Assembly (NCBI GenBank): GCA_900540735.1
Contig: UQHB01000006.1
Location: 32,508-96,507 of the forward strand
Direction of reading: 5' to 3'
From: an uncultured Megasphaera sp.
GTDB taxonomy: Bacteria; Bacillota; Negativicutes; Veillonellales; Megasphaeraceae
DNA: 64,000 bases
The notes beneath the pieces are model-generated. The model was not told the origin of the DNA and made no database searches. It saw nothing but the letters and a program-made list of their open reading frames with translations. The number at the start of each line of letters is the position of its first letter. Positions within the stretch are counted from its first letter, which is position 1. Both the position numbers and the translations under genes were made by a program. Shown piece after piece: positions 62,668 to 64,000 of this stretch.

Positions 62668-62952
62668 CTTACCCTGTCCTCCGAGGAACAACGCCCCATT
62701 GGTAAATGGGGGCGGATGCACCGGGACTACCTCAAAGAGTATCGTCCGATCCGCTACAATGACCTGATTCTGAGTGGTCAGCTCTGGACATATCTGGTTG
62801 ATCTGAACGAGCAAGCACAGAACCGCCTTGAAATCATTATCGACCAGATGAAAGCATCTGAGGGCGTAACAGAGGAGCTGAAAGCAGCCGATCAGATGGT
62901 ATGGGTCGGAGCGATGAACAGCATTCGAAGCCGGGCAGAAGAAATTATTTGA
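62668..62952 (+). pseudogene. tnpV: TnpV (transposon-encoded protein) remnant
   Basis: In frame from about 62668: LTLSSEEQRPIGKWGRMHRD, then YLKEYRPIRYNDLILSGQLW, EGVTEELKAADQMVWVGAMN and SIRSRAEEII. This is the TnpV core found in Tn4451/Tn1549-like elements, where its role is unclear. The usual N-terminus is missing and no start codon or ribosome site precedes it. An ATG at 62716 gives 78 residues but lies inside the conserved region. Confidence 0.7.
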
Positions 62953-62977
62953 TCTGAAATGATTTACTGCTGAAGTG

Positions 62978-63275
62978 TCAGTCTTCCAGTTCAGCCAGTT
63001 TTACGATAACATTGCCCTGCTGGAGCAGCCAGTCCGAAAATTCCTTCGGGCTGGTTGTTTTCTTTTTCACAGCCTGTTTCCGCTGCAAGGCTTCTTTTTT
63101 GAAGGATTCAAAAGCAGCCAGCATTTCTTCCAAACGGTCGGCAGGAAAAACGGGGGGTTTCTTTGCCTTATTGATTTTGTTTCGCCAGTTCTGGCACTCA
63201 TTACCGTATTTGCAGTTCTTCTCCAATCAGAATACGGTCATAAAGCGGTTCGTGCCGCACAAATTCAAAGTCCAT
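62978..63275 (-). pseudogene. Unknown element gene, frameshifted
   Basis: On the minus strand an ATG at 63275, after GAGGAA, opens MDFEFVRHEPLYDRILIGEE and stops at 63201. Another frame carries on with KYGNECQNWRNKINKAKKPP, a helical charged part, and LLQQGNVIVKLAELED, ending at 62978. Together they look like one protein of about 105 residues broken by a frameshift near 63205-63235. I do not recognise it. The remaining 63276-63488 holds no gene I can support. Confidence 0.45.
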
Positions 63276-63488
63276 ACAATTTCCTCATCTTGCCTTATGG
63301 TAATTTTATAATTCAGTTATATCCGTTACACTCATGGTGCTGCAAAGCTATTGTTTTGTCAAGTTTGTGGCGATATGATGGCATCAGATGGTAATTTCGT
63401 TCCATCATGTACTTTGACAACTGAATGACCGTCTGAACCGAGATAAACCGCCACGACCTCTCCTAAAGCGGAGGGCGAGCGCACCGAT

Positions 63489-63728
63489 ATGAAAGAAAAA
63501 ACGAAGTGGAACGACTATGACGCTCTGCCCCTGATTTTGGATATTACGGATATTCAGCATATCATGGGGATTTCCAGACCCAGCGCCTATGAGCTGGTAC
63601 ACACACCGGGGTTTCCTATGGTGCGTAGTGGCCGGTTGATTAAAATCAGCAAGATGCCGGGTCTGCACCCAGCATTTTCACAGTCTGTTTATTCAGGAGC
63701 ATCAACTACCCAGTACCATAGAAGGTGA
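63489..63728 (+). CDS. Excisionase-like helix-turn-helix protein
   Basis: 79 residues. The first 55 match small MerR/Xis-type DNA-binding proteins of integrative elements: WNDYDALPLILDITDIQHIM, GISRPSAYELVHTPGFPMVR and SGRLIKISK. The tail after KISK (MPGLHPAFSQSVYSGAST) does not look like the family's usual end. A late frameshift is possible. GGAGGG lies about 14 nt upstream, rather far. Likely controls recombination directionality for the serine recombinase next door. Confidence 0.65.
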   Translation: MKEKTKWNDYDALPLILDITDIQHIMGISRPSAYELVHTPGFPMVRSGRLIKISKMPGLHPAFSQSVYSGASTTQYHRR

Positions 63729-63784
63729 GAAATTGTCTGATTTGGGAGCTGTTTTCTCGGGTCGGAAGAAGGGAGGGAAAAGCA

Positions 63785-64000
63785 ATGGGAAATTTGTATG
63801 GCTATATCCGTGTCAGCACCAGAGAACAGAATGAGGACAGGCAGATTCTTGCCCTGAAAGAGCTATCTATCCCGGAGAAAAATCTGTTTATTGATAAGCA
63901 GTCCGGCAAGGATTTTGAGCGCCCTCAGTACCGGAAAATGGTACGAAAACTGAAAAAAGACGATCTGCTCTATATCAAGAGCATCGACCGTCTGGGGCGT
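63785..64000 (+). CDS. Serine recombinase, N-terminal part (cut by window edge)
   Basis: 72 codons to the window end. Resolvase/invertase catalytic domain: YGYIRVSTREQNEDRQ with the nucleophilic serine of RVS, then DKQSGKDFERPQYRKMVRKL and LLYIKSIDRLGR, which carries catalytic arginines. GGAGGG precedes the ATG. Probably the integrase of the element. The C-terminal domain, which would tell resolvase from large serine integrase, lies outside the window. Confidence 0.85.
   Translation, partial: MGNLYGYIRVSTREQNEDRQILALKELSIPEKNLFIDKQSGKDFERPQYRKMVRKLKKDDLLYIKSIDRLGR

Larger units (their letters stand above)
62632..64000 (+). mobile_element. Left part of an integrative/transposable element
   Basis: Runs to the window edge. 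It contains a tnpV remnant, an unknown minus-strand gene, an excisionase-like gene and a serine recombinase. Base and codon use differ from the housekeeping genes (for example CTG and GAC-rich tnpV). Exact ends and target-site repeats are not seen. This gene set fits conjugative or mobilisable elements of gut Firmicutes. Confidence 0.65.

Noticed and set aside
1..64000. tRNA, rRNA or CRISPR arrays
   Set aside because: No cloverleaf with a conserved TTCGA arm, no rRNA core sequence and no regularly spaced repeats were seen by reading. A covariance scan could still find a missed tRNA.

Overview
The window looks like chromosome from a Negativicutes bacterium of the Veillonellaceae type, most likely Megasphaera or a close relative. 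That placement is inference from gene content and order. It rests on SAM-I riboswitches on metNIQ and metK, a yicC-remA-gmk-rpoZ-coaBC run, a priA-def-fmt-rsmB-rlmN-prpC-pknB-rsgA-rpe run, an RFN element before the rib genes, hslVU, and RqcH. GC content is moderate. No rRNA, tRNA or CRISPR array was recognised.

Layout. 1-2.85 kb is a decayed accessory zone: a broken DUF234-type ATPase, a broken two-gene membrane module and a collapsed Cys-cluster gene. 2.9-7.35 kb (minus strand) holds a siroheme nitrite/sulfite reductase and a methionine importer, metNIQ, behind a SAM-I riboswitch with promoter and terminator. 7.4-20.1 kb (plus) is housekeeping: trmK, a Nif3-like gene, thiE, topA-trmFO-hslV-hslU-rlmI, thrC and two membrane proteins. 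20.1-23.5 kb (minus) has prfC and putP. 23.6-31 kb holds an unknown gene, an acyltransferase, a folate run (folE-folP-folB-folK) led by a possible ECF S component, and a two-component system. 31-39.1 kb covers purine salvage (NCS2 permease, adenine deaminase, PucR regulator), a lytic transglycosylase and a MOP-family flippase. 39.3-40.6 kb is a second decayed patch. 40.7-60.3 kb is a dense housekeeping block: rqcH, then yicC through coaBC, metK under a second SAM-I riboswitch, priA through rpe, and ribD-ribE-ribH under an FMN riboswitch. 60.3-61.2 kb has a candidate small RNA and a PPOX-family gene. 61.3-64 kb is a third decayed patch (a second DUF234 ATPase, a phosphatase stub) running into a mobile element with a tnpV remnant, an excisionase-like gene and a serine recombinase cut by the window edge.

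How it works together. The two SAM-I riboswitches should turn down methionine import and SAM synthesis when SAM is high. The folate genes make an almost complete pterin branch. The rib genes lack ribBA here, so the 3,4-dihydroxybutanone phosphate and GTP cyclohydrolase II steps must be encoded elsewhere. The prpC-pknB pair reads the cell wall through PASTA repeats inside a translation/repair operon.

The most unusual thread is the style of gene decay. At least five accessory genes keep recognisable 5' and 3' ends but have lost the middle: the Cys-cluster protein, a WYL regulator, a DUF262 endonuclease, an ElaA-like GNAT and the second ATPase. Two more are probable. In the GNAT the deletion is in frame, leaving a 55-residue head-to-tail protein that could still be made. 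I did not find a clearly new functional system. The best leads are the broken membrane module near 1.6-2.6 kb, the candidate RNA at 60.41-60.56 kb, and the hairpin in the transglycosylase leader.
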